From Glycomyces niveus (GTDB taxonomy: Bacteria; Actinomycetota; Actinomycetes; Mycobacteriales; Micromonosporaceae): a stretch of 64,000 bases of DNA. The notes below the pieces were generated by a model, which made no database searches, had not been told where the DNA came from, and saw only the letters and a list, made by a program, of their open reading frames with translations. Positions 1-9,762 of this stretch are shown piece by piece. A program made the translations under genes and the position numbers. Every line of letters starts with the position of its first letter. Position 1 is the first letter of the stretch. The DNA lies in contig NZ_JAGFNP010000001.1 in NCBI RefSeq assembly GCF_017592475.1, forward strand, positions 124,001-188,000, given 5' to 3'.

Positions 1-143
1 TTGTCCTCGTTTCGACGAGGCCGTCACGAGTACGCGATTTCGGGAGACGCTATGCCGAACACCCGATGCGGGCCGCAGCTGCGGCGCCGCGCTGCCGTGA
101 CGCCACCGGAACCCGAGCCGACATACCCCTCCAGAGGCGCGTC

Positions 144-725
144 ATGAGTCCAGCGAAGAAGACCCAGAAGCAGGCCGCCAAGAAGGCGGTCGCCCCGGCG
201 AAGAAGGCGGCGGTGAAGAAGGCCGCGGCGAAGGCGCCCGCGGCGGCGGTGAAGCAGACCGCGAAGAAGACGACCGCCAAGAAGGCCGCGAAGCAGGCCC
301 CGCCCGCGCCCCCCGCGGTGGAGGCGGAGGAGACGGCCGAGGAGGCCGAGGCGCAGCAGCTGCGCACCGAGAGCGAGCAGGCCGAACTGCGGGCCGCGCT
401 CAAAGAGCGGCTGGACGAGCTGGTCGAGGAGCAGCAGCGCTATAGCGACTCGATCACCCTCGCCCAGCGCGAGCGATTGAGCGACACGGCCGGGGACGAC
501 CAGGTCGACTCCGGTTCGAAGACCGTCGAGCACGAGCACGAGGTCGCGGTGGCCGATTCGCTCTCCGAGCGCATCCGGCAGGTCAGCCATGCGCTCGAAC
601 GCCTCGACGAGGGCACCTACGGCTTCTGTGAGAAGTGCGGTAAACCGATCCCGGCGGCGCGGTTGGCCGCGTTCCCGTCGGCTACCCTCGACGTCGGTTG
701 CAAACAGCTGGAGGAGCGACGCTGA
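144..725 (+). CDS. DksA/TraR-family zinc-finger protein with Lys/Ala-rich N-terminal tail
   Basis: 193-residue protein. Residues 1-50 are a Lys/Ala-rich repeat tail, followed by an acidic coiled-coil-like stretch and a C-terminal DksA-type zinc finger (CEKC at Cys162/Cys165). DksA proteins bind the RNA polymerase secondary channel; in actinobacteria the tailed versions sit just before lspA, as here. The second zinc pair is odd: the residue expected to be the third Cys is Asp183, leaving only Cys186, so zinc binding may be weakened. I chose the ATG at 144 rather than the in-frame ATG at 66 because the Lys-rich motif is the usual beginning. Its stop overlaps the lspA start. Family call is good; a ppGpp-type role is inference. 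Confidence 0.85.
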   Translation: MSPAKKTQKQAAKKAVAPAKKAAVKKAAAKAPAAAVKQTAKKTTAKKAAKQAPPAPPAVEAEETAEEAEAQQLRTESEQAELRAALKERLDELVEEQQRYSDSITLAQRERLSDTAGDDQVDSGSKTVEHEHEVAVADSLSERIRQVSHALERLDEGTYGFCEKCGKPIPAARLAAFPSATLDVGCKQLEERR

Positions 726-1342
726 GCGAGGACACGCCGCCCGAGACCGCCAACGGTCCGGGTCCCGAGGAGACCACCCCTGCAGACCCCCGACCCGCGC
801 GACGGCCCGGGCTGATGATCGCTGCGCTGCTCATAGCGGCGTTCGCGATCGGTCTGGACCAGTGGACCAAGAACCTGGCCGAGGCGAACCTGGACCCGGC
901 CGACCCGGTGCGGATCCTGGGCGGTCTCGTCTACCTCGACCTGACCTGGAACTCGGGGGCGGCGTTCAGCCTCGGCACCGACTACACCTGGATCTTCACG
1001 ATCATCGCCTCGGCGGTGGTGGTGTTCCTGATCGGGCTGTCGACCCGGATCGTCTACCCGGTGTGGGCGGTCGCGATCGGACTGGTGCTGGGCGGCGCGG
1101 CGGGCAACCTCGTGGACCGGTACTTCCGGGAGCCGGGGTTCGCGCACGGGCACGTCGTGGACTTCATCAGCGTGTTCAAGCCGGACGCGCAGGCGTTCCC
1201 GATCTTCAACATCGCCGACTCGGCGCTGTGCTGCGGCGTGGTGCTGATCGTGCTGCTCGAGCTGACCGGGCGCGGCTTCTCGCCGGCGTCCCGGAAGGCG
1301 GCGCCGCGCGAGGACGGCCGGAAGAAGGAGGCCGCGGCATGA
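722..1342 (+). CDS. lspA: Lipoprotein signal peptidase (signal peptidase II)
   Basis: About 206 residues, an inner-membrane aspartyl protease that cleaves signal peptides of diacylglyceryl-modified prolipoproteins. Four membrane segments are visible after a polar Pro/Glu-rich N-terminus of about 30 residues. Both catalytic aspartates are in family motifs: GNLVDRYF and FNIADSA. The start is probably the rare CTG at 722, which overlaps the preceding stop (CTGA) and lies seven bases after GGAGG at 710-714; the TTG at 698 has no such site. The 3' end overlaps the next gene by ATGA, so the three genes are translationally coupled. Substrates in this window include the lipobox protein at 56628. Confidence 0.95.
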   Translation: MSEDTPPETANGPGPEETTPADPRPARRPGLMIAALLIAAFAIGLDQWTKNLAEANLDPADPVRILGGLVYLDLTWNSGAAFSLGTDYTWIFTIIASAVVVFLIGLSTRIVYPVWAVAIGLVLGGAAGNLVDRYFREPGFAHGHVVDFISVFKPDAQAFPIFNIADSALCCGVVLIVLLELTGRGFSPASRKAAPREDGRKKEAAA

Positions 1343-2289
1343 GCGACGTCGCCGCGCGCCAGACCCGGGCGCTGCCGGTCCCCGAGGGCTTCGAGGGCCA
1401 GCGGGTCGACCAGGTCGTCTCGCGTCTGCTGGGCCTGTCCCGGACCGTGGCCGCCGAGCTGGTCGCGGCCGGGGACGTGACCGTCGACGGGGCACCGTGC
1501 CAGACGAAGTCGGAGCGGGTGAGCGCGGGGGCGTGGCTGGAAGTGGTGCTGCCGCCGCCGCCGGAGGACCTGCTCGTGCGACCGGCCGAACCGGTCGAGG
1601 GCATGGACATCGTCTACGACGACGACGACATCGTGGTGGTCATGAAGCCGGTAGGGGTCGCGGCGCATCCGAGCCCGGGCTGGACCGGTCCCACCGTGAC
1701 CGGCGGTCTCGCCGCCGCGGGCTACCGGATCTCGAGCCACGGGCCCGATGAGCGGCAGGGGATCGTGCACCGGCTCGACGTGGGCACCTCGGGCCTGATG
1801 GTGGTCGCGAAGAGCGAGGCCGCGTACTCGGAGCTCAAGCGCGCCTTCAAGGAGCGCCGAGTCTCGAAGCGCTACCGCGCTGTCGCGCAAGGGCATCCGG
1901 ACCCGCTGTCGGGGACGGTGGACGCGCCGATCGGGCGGCATCCGCGCCACGACTACAAGTGGGCGGTCGTCGCCGACGGCAAGCCGAGCGTGACGCATTA
2001 CGACACGATCGAGGTCTTCCCCGGCGCGTCCCTCATGGACATCGGGTTGGAGACGGGCCGGACCCACCAGATCCGAGTGCACTTCTCGGCGCTGGGGCAT
2101 CCGCTCGTGGGGGACGCGACGTACGGCGCGGACCCGAAGATGGCCGAGCGCCTGGGCCTCACCCGCCAATGGCTGCATGCGTACCGGCTGGAGTTCGCGC
2201 ATCCGGTGACGGGCCGGACGGTCACCTTCACGAGTGAATACCCGGCCGACCTCGAATTGGCACTGGCGCGGTTGCGAGACGACTCCTAG
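1339..2289 (+). CDS. RluA/RluD-family 23S rRNA pseudouridine synthase
   Basis: 316 residues. An N-terminal S4 RNA-binding domain (about residues 15-80, [14 protein letters not shown]) precedes the RluA catalytic domain, which has the signature [15 protein letters not shown] with the catalytic aspartate. The late motif GRTHQIRVH is also present. It isomerises uridines in large-subunit rRNA; the exact site cannot be assigned, though the lspA neighbour is typical of the RluD-like actinobacterial member. Its ATG overlaps the lspA stop (ATGA). A hairpin about 107 bases past the stop may end the dksA-lspA transcript. Confidence 0.93.
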   Translation: MSDVAARQTRALPVPEGFEGQRVDQVVSRLLGLSRTVAAELVAAGDVTVDGAPCQTKSERVSAGAWLEVVLPPPPEDLLVRPAEPVEGMDIVYDDDDIVVVMKPVGVAAHPSPGWTGPTVTGGLAAAGYRISSHGPDERQGIVHRLDVGTSGLMVVAKSEAAYSELKRAFKERRVSKRYRAVAQGHPDPLSGTVDAPIGRHPRHDYKWAVVADGKPSVTHYDTIEVFPGASLMDIGLETGRTHQIRVHFSALGHPLVGDATYGADPKMAERLGLTRQWLHAYRLEFAHPVTGRTVTFTSEYPADLELALARLRDDS

Positions 2290-2396
2290 GGAGCCATTAG
2301 ACTGGGTCCCGAGAAGCAAGGCCCTCAGCAGACTCGGCATCGGCGTCCGTGGCATCGCCGCCGCGGGCGTAACGCACGCCTCACCCCGGGGTCTCC

Positions 2397-2420
2397 AGGC
2401 CCGCGATTCGCAGCGGGCCT
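2397..2420 (+). terminator. Hairpin downstream of the pseudouridine synthase gene
   Basis: AGGCCCGC (2397-2404) pairs perfectly with GCGGGCCT (2413-2420) across an 8-base loop. There is no T tract, as is common in high-GC actinobacteria. The remainder of 2290-2542 shows no coding signal; it should hold the promoter of the next gene, but no convincing -35/-10 pair was found. Confidence 0.5.
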
Positions 2421-2542
2421 TGAGGGATCGTCGTGATCTAATAGTCGCGGGTGGTAATGGATTCCGGTCGGTGCGGCGTTGCCCGAGTCGGCTTGAGAGC
2501 AGCTGCGTGCCGCAGCTCGGTCCGCCCGAGAGGAGGTTGTGG

Positions 2543-3643
2543 GTGAACACGCCCGAAGCTTGGAGCAACGACCGGTCAGACGGTTCCCGTTGGCAGAAGC
2601 TCCTGGGGCGCGGTCGCGGCCGCGCCGGAGGCGCGCAGCAGACCCCGACGCCGCCGCCGCGCGAGACCTACCCGTCGCCGCCGGTCGGCCCGCCGCCGGG
2701 CCAGCCGCACTACTCGGTGCCCACCGCGGGCCGCCGCCCTCCCGTGGCGACGCAGACGCCGCCGAGCGCTTCGCAGCTCTCGGGACAGGTGCGCCCGCCG
2801 CAGCAGGGGCTGCCGCCGCAGCCGCGCCGCCAGCAGGCGGTCGAGCCGAGCCCGGTGGCGCTGCAGCGCCTGCGCCGGGACCTGGGCCGCAGCCGGGTCA
2901 TCGCCTTCATCAACCCCAAGGGCGGCGTGCACAAGACGACCGCCACGGTGCTGTCGGCCGCCGCGATGGGCACGGCCCGCAACGGCGGCGTGATCGCTTG
3001 GGACGACAACGAACTGCGCGGCACCCTGGGCCTGCGGGCCGGGTCGGCGCGGCACGGGCGGACGATCCGCCACCTCGTGGAGCACCTGGACCAGGTCGAG
3101 GCCGCCGGCGTGCACCTGCCTGAGCACCTGGACGAGTTCCTGCGCCACTCCTCAGACGGCTCGTTCGACGTGCTCGCGGGCGACGAGGACCCGAAGCTGC
3201 AGCGCCGCCTGGACCCGACCACCGTGCTGCGGGTGCTCGACATCCTGACCCGGACGCACGGGATCGTCTGCATCGACACGGGCAACAACGTGGAGTCGCC
3301 GAACTGGCGGACCGTGGTCTCCTCGGTGGACCGGCTCGTGGTCACGACGGTGCCGCGCGAGGACGCGGCGTTCTCGGCGGACTGGATGCTCGACCACCTC
3401 GAGGAGGGCGGCTACGGGAACCTCGTGAAGAACGCGGTGACCCTGCTGTCGATGCCGACCCCGAACCCGGGGCCGCTCCTGAACGACCTGCAGCGGCACT
3501 TCGCGCAGCGCACGCGCGCATGCGCGGTGGTGCCGTACGACCCGTCGCTGGAGCCGGGCGCGAAGATCGAGTTCTCGGCGCTGCGCCCGGAGACGCGCGC
3601 GGCGTGGTTCGAGGCCGCCGCGACCATTGTCGACGGTCTGTAA
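2543..3643 (+). CDS. MinD/ParA-like P-loop ATPase with proline-rich N-terminus
   Basis: 366 residues. The first ~110 are Pro/Gln/Arg-rich and probably disordered. They are followed by a MinD/ParA-type ATPase whose deviant Walker A is NPKGGVHKTTA (first Lys near residue 126), with a later CIDTGNN segment in the expected Walker B position. GTG at 2543 is chosen because AGGAGG lies at 2531-2536, six bases upstream; a TTG at 2537 has no room for that site. Similar proline-tailed ATPases in actinobacteria occur with type VII secretion or septum/cargo positioning, but no such genes are adjacent, so its role is open. It stands as a single gene. Confidence 0.8.
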   Translation: MNTPEAWSNDRSDGSRWQKLLGRGRGRAGGAQQTPTPPPRETYPSPPVGPPPGQPHYSVPTAGRRPPVATQTPPSASQLSGQVRPPQQGLPPQPRRQQAVEPSPVALQRLRRDLGRSRVIAFINPKGGVHKTTATVLSAAAMGTARNGGVIAWDDNELRGTLGLRAGSARHGRTIRHLVEHLDQVEAAGVHLPEHLDEFLRHSSDGSFDVLAGDEDPKLQRRLDPTTVLRVLDILTRTHGIVCIDTGNNVESPNWRTVVSSVDRLVVTTVPREDAAFSADWMLDHLEEGGYGNLVKNAVTLLSMPTPNPGPLLNDLQRHFAQRTRACAVVPYDPSLEPGAKIEFSALRPETRAAWFEAAATIVDGL

Positions 3644-3716
3644 CGACCGCTTTCCGCACCGTCCGCTCCCGCACATCCCTGCCGGGCGCGGGCGGCGCTG
3701 TGGCAGGATTCCAGGC

Positions 3717-4433
3717 GTGAATGACGACGCCGAGCGCACCGTGAACCTCCGTCCGGACGACGGTGCGGGCAGGGAGGGCGCGGCCGTCGCCCCGGCGGGC
3801 GGGCCCCGCCCCGGCAACGGGACGACGTACGGCGGGCGCGAGCGCTCGGAGCGGACCATCGGCCGCGACCTGGCCGCCGCCGGGTTCCTCGCCGTGGTCC
3901 TCACCGCGCTCGGGTTCCCGGCCGCGATGCTGTGGCAGATCGTCACCCCGCGCGTGGAGTTCGTGGTGCTCGAGGTCGGCTGGGCCTCGATCGAGACGTA
4001 CCCGAGCGCCTATGTCGAGGGCGACCTCGTGTTCGCCGGGATCGGGCTGGTCCTCGGCATCCTCGCGGCGATCTTCTCGTGGACGTCGATGCGGGACCGG
4101 CGCGGCCCGCTCATGCTCCTGGGCCTGGTCATCGGCTCGATCGGCTGCCAGGTCGTGGCGTGGAAGATCGGCGCGAACGAGTGGCAGCGATTCTGGGACT
4201 CGGTCGAGCGCGCGCCCGTGGGCGCGCACATGTGGCGGCCGCCGTCGGTGCTGTTCACCGGCCTCGACCCCGCCGCGGCGTGGGCGGCGCTGAAGGTCGG
4301 CAACTTCACATCGGCGCTCGACGCGCTCCAGCTCGGGGCCCTGGCGGTCATGGCCCTCGCCGCGACCTTCACTTACACCGTCATCGCGGGCTGGTCACGT
4401 CGGCCCAGCCTTCGAACGGACGCTCCCGAATAG
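3717..4433 (+). CDS. DUF2567-type integral membrane protein
   Basis: 238 residues with a polar N-terminus of about 45 residues and four predicted membrane segments (roughly 50-70, 105-125, 135-155 and 205-230). The arrangement, with the TPRVEF segment after the first helix, resembles the actinobacterial DUF2567 family of unknown function. GTG at 3717 lacks a Shine-Dalgarno site; CAGGAT at 3704-3709 ends seven bases before it, so the gene may be leaderless. It sits just upstream of the his operon promoter and is probably separate from it. Confidence 0.7.
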   Translation: MNDDAERTVNLRPDDGAGREGAAVAPAGGPRPGNGTTYGGRERSERTIGRDLAAAGFLAVVLTALGFPAAMLWQIVTPRVEFVVLEVGWASIETYPSAYVEGDLVFAGIGLVLGILAAIFSWTSMRDRRGPLMLLGLVIGSIGCQVVAWKIGANEWQRFWDSVERAPVGAHMWRPPSVLFTGLDPAAAWAALKVGNFTSALDALQLGALAVMALAATFTYTVIAGWSRRPSLRTDAPE

Positions 4434-4444
4434 CGGTATGCCTT

Positions 4445-4479
4445 TTGACCTGGAAAGCCGGGCAACTACGCTTGGACCG
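4445..4479 (+). promoter_or_regulatory. Leaderless promoter of the his operon
   Basis: TTGACC (4445-4450), 16-base spacer, TACGCT (4467-4472). The -10 ends six bases before the GTG start of hisD, so transcription should begin at or next to the start codon. No Shine-Dalgarno sequence is present. Confidence 0.75.
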
Positions 4480-5789
4480 TGCTCAGACGCATCGACCTTT
4501 CAGGAGAAGTACCCGGCTACTCGGCCCGCGCCCTGCGCGAGCTGATGCCGCGCGCCGCCTTCGACGTCAACGAAGCCCTGCGCTCGGTCCAGCCGCTGAT
4601 CGACGACATCGCCCATCGCGGGACCGCCGCGGTCGTGGACATCGTCGAGCGCTTCGACCATGTGCGCCTGGAGCACCTGCGCGTCCCCGACGCCGCGATC
4701 AAGACCGCCGTCGAGGAGCTCGACCCTGAGCTGCGCCGCGCCTACCAGACCTCGATCGACCGGGTGCGCGCCGCGCACGAGGCCCAGCGCCTCCCCGAGG
4801 TCGTCACCGAGGTCGCGCCGGGAGGCACCGTCACCGAGCGGTACCTGCCGGTAGGCCGCGTGGGCCTGTACGCGCCCGGCGGCCTGGCCGTGCTCGCCTC
4901 CTCGGTGATCATGAACGCCGTCCCGGCCCAGATCGCCGGGGTTGGCTCGATCGCGCTCGCGTCCCCCGCCCAGAAGAACAACGGCGGCCTGCCCGACCAG
5001 GGCATCCTCGCCGTCGCCGGGATGCTCGGCATCGACGAGGTGTACGCGGTCGGCGGACCCGCCGCGATCGGCATGTTCGCCTACGGCACCGACGAGTGCG
5101 CGCCGGTCGACATGGTCACCGGGCCCGGGAACATCTACGTGACCGCCGCGAAGCGGGCCGTGCGCGGCCTCGTCGGTATCGACGCCGAGGCCGGGACCAC
5201 CGAGATCGCGGTGATCGCGGACGCGACCGCCGACCCGGGCCACGTCGCCGCGGACCTCATCAGCCAGGCCGAGCACGACCCCGCGGCCGCGTCGGTCCTC
5301 ATCACCGACTCGGCCGACCTCGCGGACGCCGTGGACGACGAGCTGGCGCGCCGCGTGCCGGACACGCGCCACTCGGGCCGCATCCAGACCGCGCTCGCGG
5401 GGGAGCAGTCGGGGACGATCCTCGTCGCCGACATCGACGAGGCCGTGGCCGTCGCCGACGCGTACGCCGCCGAGCACCTCGAGATCCAGACCGCCGACGC
5501 CCGCGAGGTGGCGCTGCGCATCCGCAACGCCGGGGCGATCTTCGTCGGCGCGTACTCGCCGGTCTCCCTCGGCGACTACTGCGCCGGGTCGAACCACGTG
5601 CTGCCGACCGGCGGGTGCGCCCGCCACTCGGCCGGCCTGAGCGTGCACACGTTCCTGCGCGGCGTGCACATCATCGACTACACCCGCGAAGCGCTCGCCG
5701 CCGTCGCCGACGACGTGGTGGCCTTCGCGAACTCCGAGGACCTTCCTTCACACGGCGAGGCCGTGACGGCGAGATTCGAGGCACGATGA
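4479..5789 (+). CDS. hisD: Histidinol dehydrogenase
   Basis: 436 residues, the family length. It carries out the last two NAD-dependent oxidations of histidine synthesis (histidinol to histidine) in the cytoplasm using zinc. Visible signatures include the QAEHDP zinc/substrate motif and [10 protein letters not shown] near the C-terminus. GTG at 4479 is placed by the -10 element six bases upstream. It is the first gene of a tightly coupled operon; its stop overlaps hisC by ATGA. Confidence 0.97.
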   Translation: MLRRIDLSGEVPGYSARALRELMPRAAFDVNEALRSVQPLIDDIAHRGTAAVVDIVERFDHVRLEHLRVPDAAIKTAVEELDPELRRAYQTSIDRVRAAHEAQRLPEVVTEVAPGGTVTERYLPVGRVGLYAPGGLAVLASSVIMNAVPAQIAGVGSIALASPAQKNNGGLPDQGILAVAGMLGIDEVYAVGGPAAIGMFAYGTDECAPVDMVTGPGNIYVTAAKRAVRGLVGIDAEAGTTEIAVIADATADPGHVAADLISQAEHDPAAASVLITDSADLADAVDDELARRVPDTRHSGRIQTALAGEQSGTILVADIDEAVAVADAYAAEHLEIQTADAREVALRIRNAGAIFVGAYSPVSLGDYCAGSNHVLPTGGCARHSAGLSVHTFLRGVHIIDYTREALAAVADDVVAFANSEDLPSHGEAVTARFEAR

Positions 5790-6946
5790 GCACAGGGTTC
5801 ACTCCGGTTCGGGCGGTGGCGGGCGACGGGCGGGAGAGCGAGATCGAGAACCTGCTGCGCGAGGACCTCCGCGGGCAGTCGCCCTACGGCGCGCCCCAGC
5901 TCGACGTGCCGGTCCAGTTGAACACCAACGAGAACGCGTTCGCGATCCCCGAGGACGTGGCGGCCGTCGTCGCCGAGTTCATCGGGCGGGAGCTGCCCGG
6001 CCTCAACCGCTACCCCGACCGCGACGCGATCGCCCTGCGCACCGACCTCGCGGCCTATCTGGGCCACGGGCTCACCGCAGACCACGTGTGGGCCGCCAAC
6101 GGCTCCAACGAGATCCTGCAGCAGCTGCTGCAGGCCTTCGGCGGGCCGGACCGCACCGTCCTCGGCTTCATGCCCTCCTACTCGATGCACCCGCTGCTCG
6201 CCCGCGGCACCGGCACCGCCTTCGTCGACGCCGGACGCGAGGCCGACTACACGCTCAGCCCCGCGTACGTCGCCGACGCGATCCGGCTGCACGACCCGGA
6301 CCTGGTCTTCCTCGTCTCCCCGAACAACCCGACCGGGACCGCGCTCGACGCCGACGTCATCGAGGCCGCCTACGAGGCCGCCCGCGGCATCGTCGTCATC
6401 GACGAGGCCTACGCCGAGTTCGCCCGCGACCCGCACGCGAACGCGCTCGGCCACCTCGCGGGCCGCAAGCGCCTCGTCGTCACCCGGACCCTCTCTAAGG
6501 CCTTCGCGTTCGCGGGCGCCCGCGTCGGCTACCTCGCCGCCGACCCCGAACTCGTCGAGAAGCTCCTCCTGGTGCGCCTGCCGTACCACCTCTCGAGCAT
6601 CACCCAGGCCGCCGCGCGCGGCGCGCTCGCGTGCGCCGCCCAGCTCCAGGCCGAAGTGGACGAGCTCAAGCACCAGCGCGACCGCATCGTGAAGAACCTG
6701 CGCGCCAAGGGACTCCCCGTCGCCGACTCCGACGCGAACTTCGTGCTCGTCGGCGGCCTGCGCGACGCCGCCGCCGTCTGGCGCGCCATCCTCGACCAGG
6801 GCGTGCTCATCCGCGACGTCGGCCTCCCCGGCCGCCTCCGGATCACCGCCGGCACCGAGGACGAGACCACCGCGCTGCTCGACGCCTTCGACCAGGCGAT
6901 CGAGCAGCGACCCGACATGTTCGACCTGCAGGAGCAACAACCGTGA
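5786..6946 (+). CDS. hisC: Histidinol-phosphate aminotransferase
   Basis: 386 residues, class I/II PLP-dependent aminotransferase converting imidazole-acetol phosphate to histidinol phosphate. Visible family segments are LNTNENAF near the N-terminus, [19 protein letters not shown] and the PLP-lysine segment [18 protein letters not shown] at 5786 overlaps the hisD stop, and the 3' end overlaps hisB by GTGA. Confidence 0.96.
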   Translation: MSTGFTPVRAVAGDGRESEIENLLREDLRGQSPYGAPQLDVPVQLNTNENAFAIPEDVAAVVAEFIGRELPGLNRYPDRDAIALRTDLAAYLGHGLTADHVWAANGSNEILQQLLQAFGGPDRTVLGFMPSYSMHPLLARGTGTAFVDAGREADYTLSPAYVADAIRLHDPDLVFLVSPNNPTGTALDADVIEAAYEAARGIVVIDEAYAEFARDPHANALGHLAGRKRLVVTRTLSKAFAFAGARVGYLAADPELVEKLLLVRLPYHLSSITQAAARGALACAAQLQAEVDELKHQRDRIVKNLRAKGLPVADSDANFVLVGGLRDAAAVWRAILDQGVLIRDVGLPGRLRITAGTEDETTALLDAFDQAIEQRPDMFDLQEQQP

Positions 6947-7551
6947 GCCGCACCGCGCACATCGTCCGCACCACCGGCGAGACCAGCGTCGACGTCTACG
7001 TCGACCTCGACGGCACCGAGAAGACCGTCGACGTCTCGACCGGCGTCGGCTTCTACGACCACATGCTCCACCAGCTCGGCAAGCACGGCGGCTTCGACCT
7101 CAAGATCGCCGTCAAGGGCGACCTCCACATCGACTCGCACCACACCATGGAGGACACCGCGATCGCCCTCGGCCAGGCCTTCGCCGAGGCCCTGGGCGAC
7201 AAGGCCGGCGTCGTGCGCTTCGCCGACGCCTCCGTCCCCCTCGACGAGGTGCTCGCCCGCGCCGTCGTCGACCTCTCGGGCCGCCCCTACATGGTCCACG
7301 AGGAGCCCGTCGACATCGCGCCGATGATCAGCACGGACTACCCGACCTCGATGACCCGCCACATCCTCGAGTCCTTCGCGTACCACGCCCGGATCTGCCT
7401 GCACGTCACCGTGCTGCGCGCCTCCAACCCCGGCCAGAAGCCCGACGCGCACCACGTCATCGAAGCCCAGTTCAAGGCCCTCGCCCGGGCCCTGAAGTAC
7501 GCCACCCGCATCAACGGCACCGACATCCCCTCCACCAAGGGCGTGCTGTGA
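6943..7551 (+). CDS. hisB: Imidazoleglycerol-phosphate dehydratase
   Basis: 202 residues, the monofunctional actinobacterial form without the HisB phosphatase domain. It dehydrates imidazole glycerol phosphate to imidazole acetol phosphate using two manganese ions. Both metal motifs are present: [10 protein letters not shown] in the first half and [14 protein letters not shown] in the second. The GTG start overlaps the hisC stop; its own stop overlaps the start of the small gene that follows. The separate histidinol-phosphate phosphatase needed for the pathway is not in this window. Confidence 0.96.
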   Translation: MSRTAHIVRTTGETSVDVYVDLDGTEKTVDVSTGVGFYDHMLHQLGKHGGFDLKIAVKGDLHIDSHHTMEDTAIALGQAFAEALGDKAGVVRFADASVPLDEVLARAVVDLSGRPYMVHEEPVDIAPMISTDYPTSMTRHILESFAYHARICLHVTVLRASNPGQKPDAHHVIEAQFKALARALKYATRINGTDIPSTKGVL

Positions 7552-7706
7552 GCTACGCGGGTCCGATCCTGCTGATGGCGCTCGCCGGCACCCTCGTCGG
7601 CGGCTCGATGAGCCTGCGCAAGAACGAGAAGCACGCCGCCGCGATCGTCGTCGCGGTGCTCGCCGCGGCCGCGTTCCTCGGCGGCCTCTACCTCATCTAC
7701 GGCTAG
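7548..7706 (+). CDS. 52-residue membrane protein inside the his operon
   Basis: A small ORF from GTG 7548, overlapping the hisB stop by GTGA, to TAG at 7704-7706, nine bases before hisH. It encodes two hydrophobic helices (about residues 4-19 and 30-50) joined by a short basic turn, SLRKNEKH. The overlap and in-operon position, with no other gene filling the hisB-hisH gap, argue that it is translated. I recognise no named family; a role in histidine synthesis is not implied by the sequence alone. Confidence 0.65.
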   Translation: MSYAGPILLMALAGTLVGGSMSLRKNEKHAAAIVVAVLAAAAFLGGLYLIYG

Positions 7707-7715
7707 GGGACAGCG

Positions 7716-8333
7716 ATGACCAAACCCACGGTGGCCCTGTTCGACTACGGGTCAGGGAACCTCCGGTCCGCGTTCCGCGCGCTCGAACGCGCCGGCGGCG
7801 ACGTGACCCTCACGAGCGACCTCGACGCGGCCCGCCGCGCCGACGGCCTCTTCGTGCCCGGCGTCGGCGCGTACGCCGCCTGCATGGAAGGCATCCTCAA
7901 GCACGGCGTCGACGCGGTCATCCGCGAACGCGCCGCCGCCGGAGCCCCCGTCCTCGGCGTCTGCGTCGGCGAGCAGGTCCTGTTCGAAGAGGGCGTCGAG
8001 CACGGCGTCCGCACCCGCGGCGTCGGCATCTTCGAAGGCGTCGTGGAGCAGCTTGCCGCGCAACGCATCCCGCACATGGGCTGGAACACCGTCGAAGCGG
8101 ACGCGGGGATGCGCCTGTTCGCCGGGATCGACCCCGCCGAGCGGTTCTACTTCGTGCACTCCTACGCCGCCAAGACCGTGCCCCCGGGCGCGCTGGCCGC
8201 GATCTGCACCCACGACGAGCCGTTCGTCGCCGCCGTGGAACGCGGCTCCGTGGCCGCCACCCAGTTCCACCCCGAGAAGTCCGGCGACGCCGGGTACGCG
8301 CTGCTGTCCAACTGGATCAAGGGATTGAGATGA
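7716..8333 (+). CDS. hisH: Imidazole glycerol phosphate synthase, glutamine amidotransferase subunit
   Basis: 205 residues, class I glutamine amidotransferase. The [11 protein letters not shown] segment, the nucleophile Cys in [10 protein letters not shown] and the His/Glu pair in TQFHPEKSG form the catalytic triad. It supplies ammonia to HisF for cyclisation to imidazole glycerol phosphate and AICAR. GVCVGEQ departs slightly from the usual GxCLGMQ. A GGGGA site at 7706-7710 precedes the ATG. Its partner hisF is about 54 kb away at 62346. Confidence 0.95.
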   Translation: MTKPTVALFDYGSGNLRSAFRALERAGGDVTLTSDLDAARRADGLFVPGVGAYAACMEGILKHGVDAVIRERAAAGAPVLGVCVGEQVLFEEGVEHGVRTRGVGIFEGVVEQLAAQRIPHMGWNTVEADAGMRLFAGIDPAERFYFVHSYAAKTVPPGALAAICTHDEPFVAAVERGSVAATQFHPEKSGDAGYALLSNWIKGLR

Positions 8334-9058
8334 CCGAACTCCAACTGCTCCCCGCCGTCGACGTGACCGGCGGCAAGGCCGTCCAGCTCGTCCAGGGCGT
8401 GGCCGGTTCCGGCAAGGCGTACGGCGACCCGATCGAGGCCGCCCTCGAGTGGCAGCGCCAGGGCGCCGAGTGGCTGCACCTCGTGGACCTCGACGCGGCC
8501 TTCGGGCGCGGCACCAACCACGAGCTGCTCGCCGAGGTCGTCGGCAAAGTCGGCATGCAGGTCGAGATCTCGGGCGGCATCCGCGACGACGAGACCCTCA
8601 AGCGCGCCTTGGACTCCGGGGCCCGCCGCGTCAACATCGGCACCGCTGCGCTCGAAAACCCCGAATGGTGCGACCGCATCTGCGGCGAGTACGGCGACCG
8701 CGTCGCCATCGGCCTCGACGTGAAGGGCGGGCGCCTCGCCGCACGCGGCTGGACCCGCGAGGGCGGCGAACTCTTCGAGACCCTGGAGCGGCTCGAGCGC
8801 GCCGGATGCGAGCGGTACGTCGTCACCGACGTGAACAGCGACGGCATGCTCTCGGGCCCGAACCTGGACCTGCTGCGCTCGGTCTGCGAGGCCACGGACA
8901 AGCCGGTGATCGCCTCCGGCGGCGTCTCCTCCCTCGACGACCTGCGCGCCCTGGCGGGCCTGACGGGGATCGGCGTCGAGGGCGCCATTGTGGGAACGGC
9001 GCTGTACGAGCGTAACTTCACGGTCGCTGAGGCGTTGAACCTGTTGAAGGGGCTTTAA
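8330..9058 (+). CDS. priA: ProFAR isomerase, HisA/PriA type
   Basis: 242 residues, a TIM barrel. The N-terminal motif [18 protein letters not shown] and the later [13 protein letters not shown] hold the two catalytic aspartates. It isomerises ProFAR to PRFAR. In many actinobacteria the same enzyme (PriA) also acts as TrpF in tryptophan synthesis; no trpF is in the window, so dual function is plausible but inferred. ATG overlaps the hisH stop (ATGA). Confidence 0.93.
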   Translation: MTELQLLPAVDVTGGKAVQLVQGVAGSGKAYGDPIEAALEWQRQGAEWLHLVDLDAAFGRGTNHELLAEVVGKVGMQVEISGGIRDDETLKRALDSGARRVNIGTAALENPEWCDRICGEYGDRVAIGLDVKGGRLAARGWTREGGELFETLERLERAGCERYVVTDVNSDGMLSGPNLDLLRSVCEATDKPVIASGGVSSLDDLRALAGLTGIGVEGAIVGTALYERNFTVAEALNLLKGL

Positions 9059-9076
9059 CCACACGGGGAGGCGCGC

Positions 9077-9478
9077 ATGGCATTGGTCGAACGGGTACCG
9101 GAGACCGGGCCGTGGGCGCAGCTCTACGGGTACTCGCGGGCGGTCGCGGTGGGGCCGCTGGTGGTCACCAGCGCCTGCACCGCCGACGTGGAGGCCCGCC
9201 CGCACCTCAAAGCCGACGCCGCCGGGCAGGCCCGCGAGGCCTTCCGGACCGCGCTGGACGCGATGGTCCACGCCGGGGCCGGCGTCTCCGACGTCGTTCG
9301 CTCCCGCCTGTACGTGACCGACCCAGCCCACGCCGACCCGGTGGGCCGGGTCCACGGCGAGTTCTTCGGCGTCGTCAAGCCGACCGCCACGGTCGTGATC
9401 GTGAACGGCCTCTTCCACCCCGGCCAGCTCGTGGCCGTCGAACTCGAGGCGTTCCGCGCCTGGCGCGACATCGACTGA
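9077..9478 (+). CDS. RidA-family (YjgF/YER057c/UK114) protein
   Basis: 133 residues, the family length. RidA-type proteins form trimers and hydrolyse reactive enamine/imine intermediates released by PLP enzymes. The segment SRLYVTD with its Arg and the C-terminal AVELEAF fit the family active site. GGGGAGG at 9064-9070 precedes the ATG, and the gene begins 18 bases after priA, so it probably ends the his transcript. The link to HisC chemistry is inference. Confidence 0.85.
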   Translation: MALVERVPETGPWAQLYGYSRAVAVGPLVVTSACTADVEARPHLKADAAGQAREAFRTALDAMVHAGAGVSDVVRSRLYVTDPAHADPVGRVHGEFFGVVKPTATVVIVNGLFHPGQLVAVELEAFRAWRDID

Positions 9479-9626
9479 TCCGACGTCGACTGACGCGAGC
9501 GCCTCGCTTCAGACGCAATGTCGGACCTTTCCGGGAGACCGGAAATCGGGGGACCACCATGCGCCCGATTTGCGCAGACGCTCCCGATCCGCATGCGATG
9601 ATCCGAGGGTGGGCGATCCTATGCTC

Positions 9627-9642
9627 CTGAACGATCGTTCAG
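9627..9642. promoter_or_regulatory. 16-bp perfect palindrome, TetR-type operator candidate
   Basis: CTGAACGATCGTTCAG is a perfect palindrome. A -10-like TATGCT at 9620-9625 abuts it, so a bound repressor would cover the likely start of icmA transcription. TetR-family operators often have this form. The regulator gene is not adjacent. Confidence 0.6.
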
Positions 9643-9762
9643 TAGTATTGGCCGTGAGCCTGACCGGGGCTCGCCGAAGCGGCCGCGTCGGAGTCCGCGG
9701 GCCACGAGCCCGCGCCAAGGGCGGCCCTGCACGGCACGAACGACCGAAAATGGGGTGTCACC

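Noticed and set aside
5678..6940. 420-codon minus-strand frame opposite hisC
   Set aside because: Antisense shadow with Gly/Glu/Val-rich composition and no ribosome site; hisC motifs are intact on the other strand.
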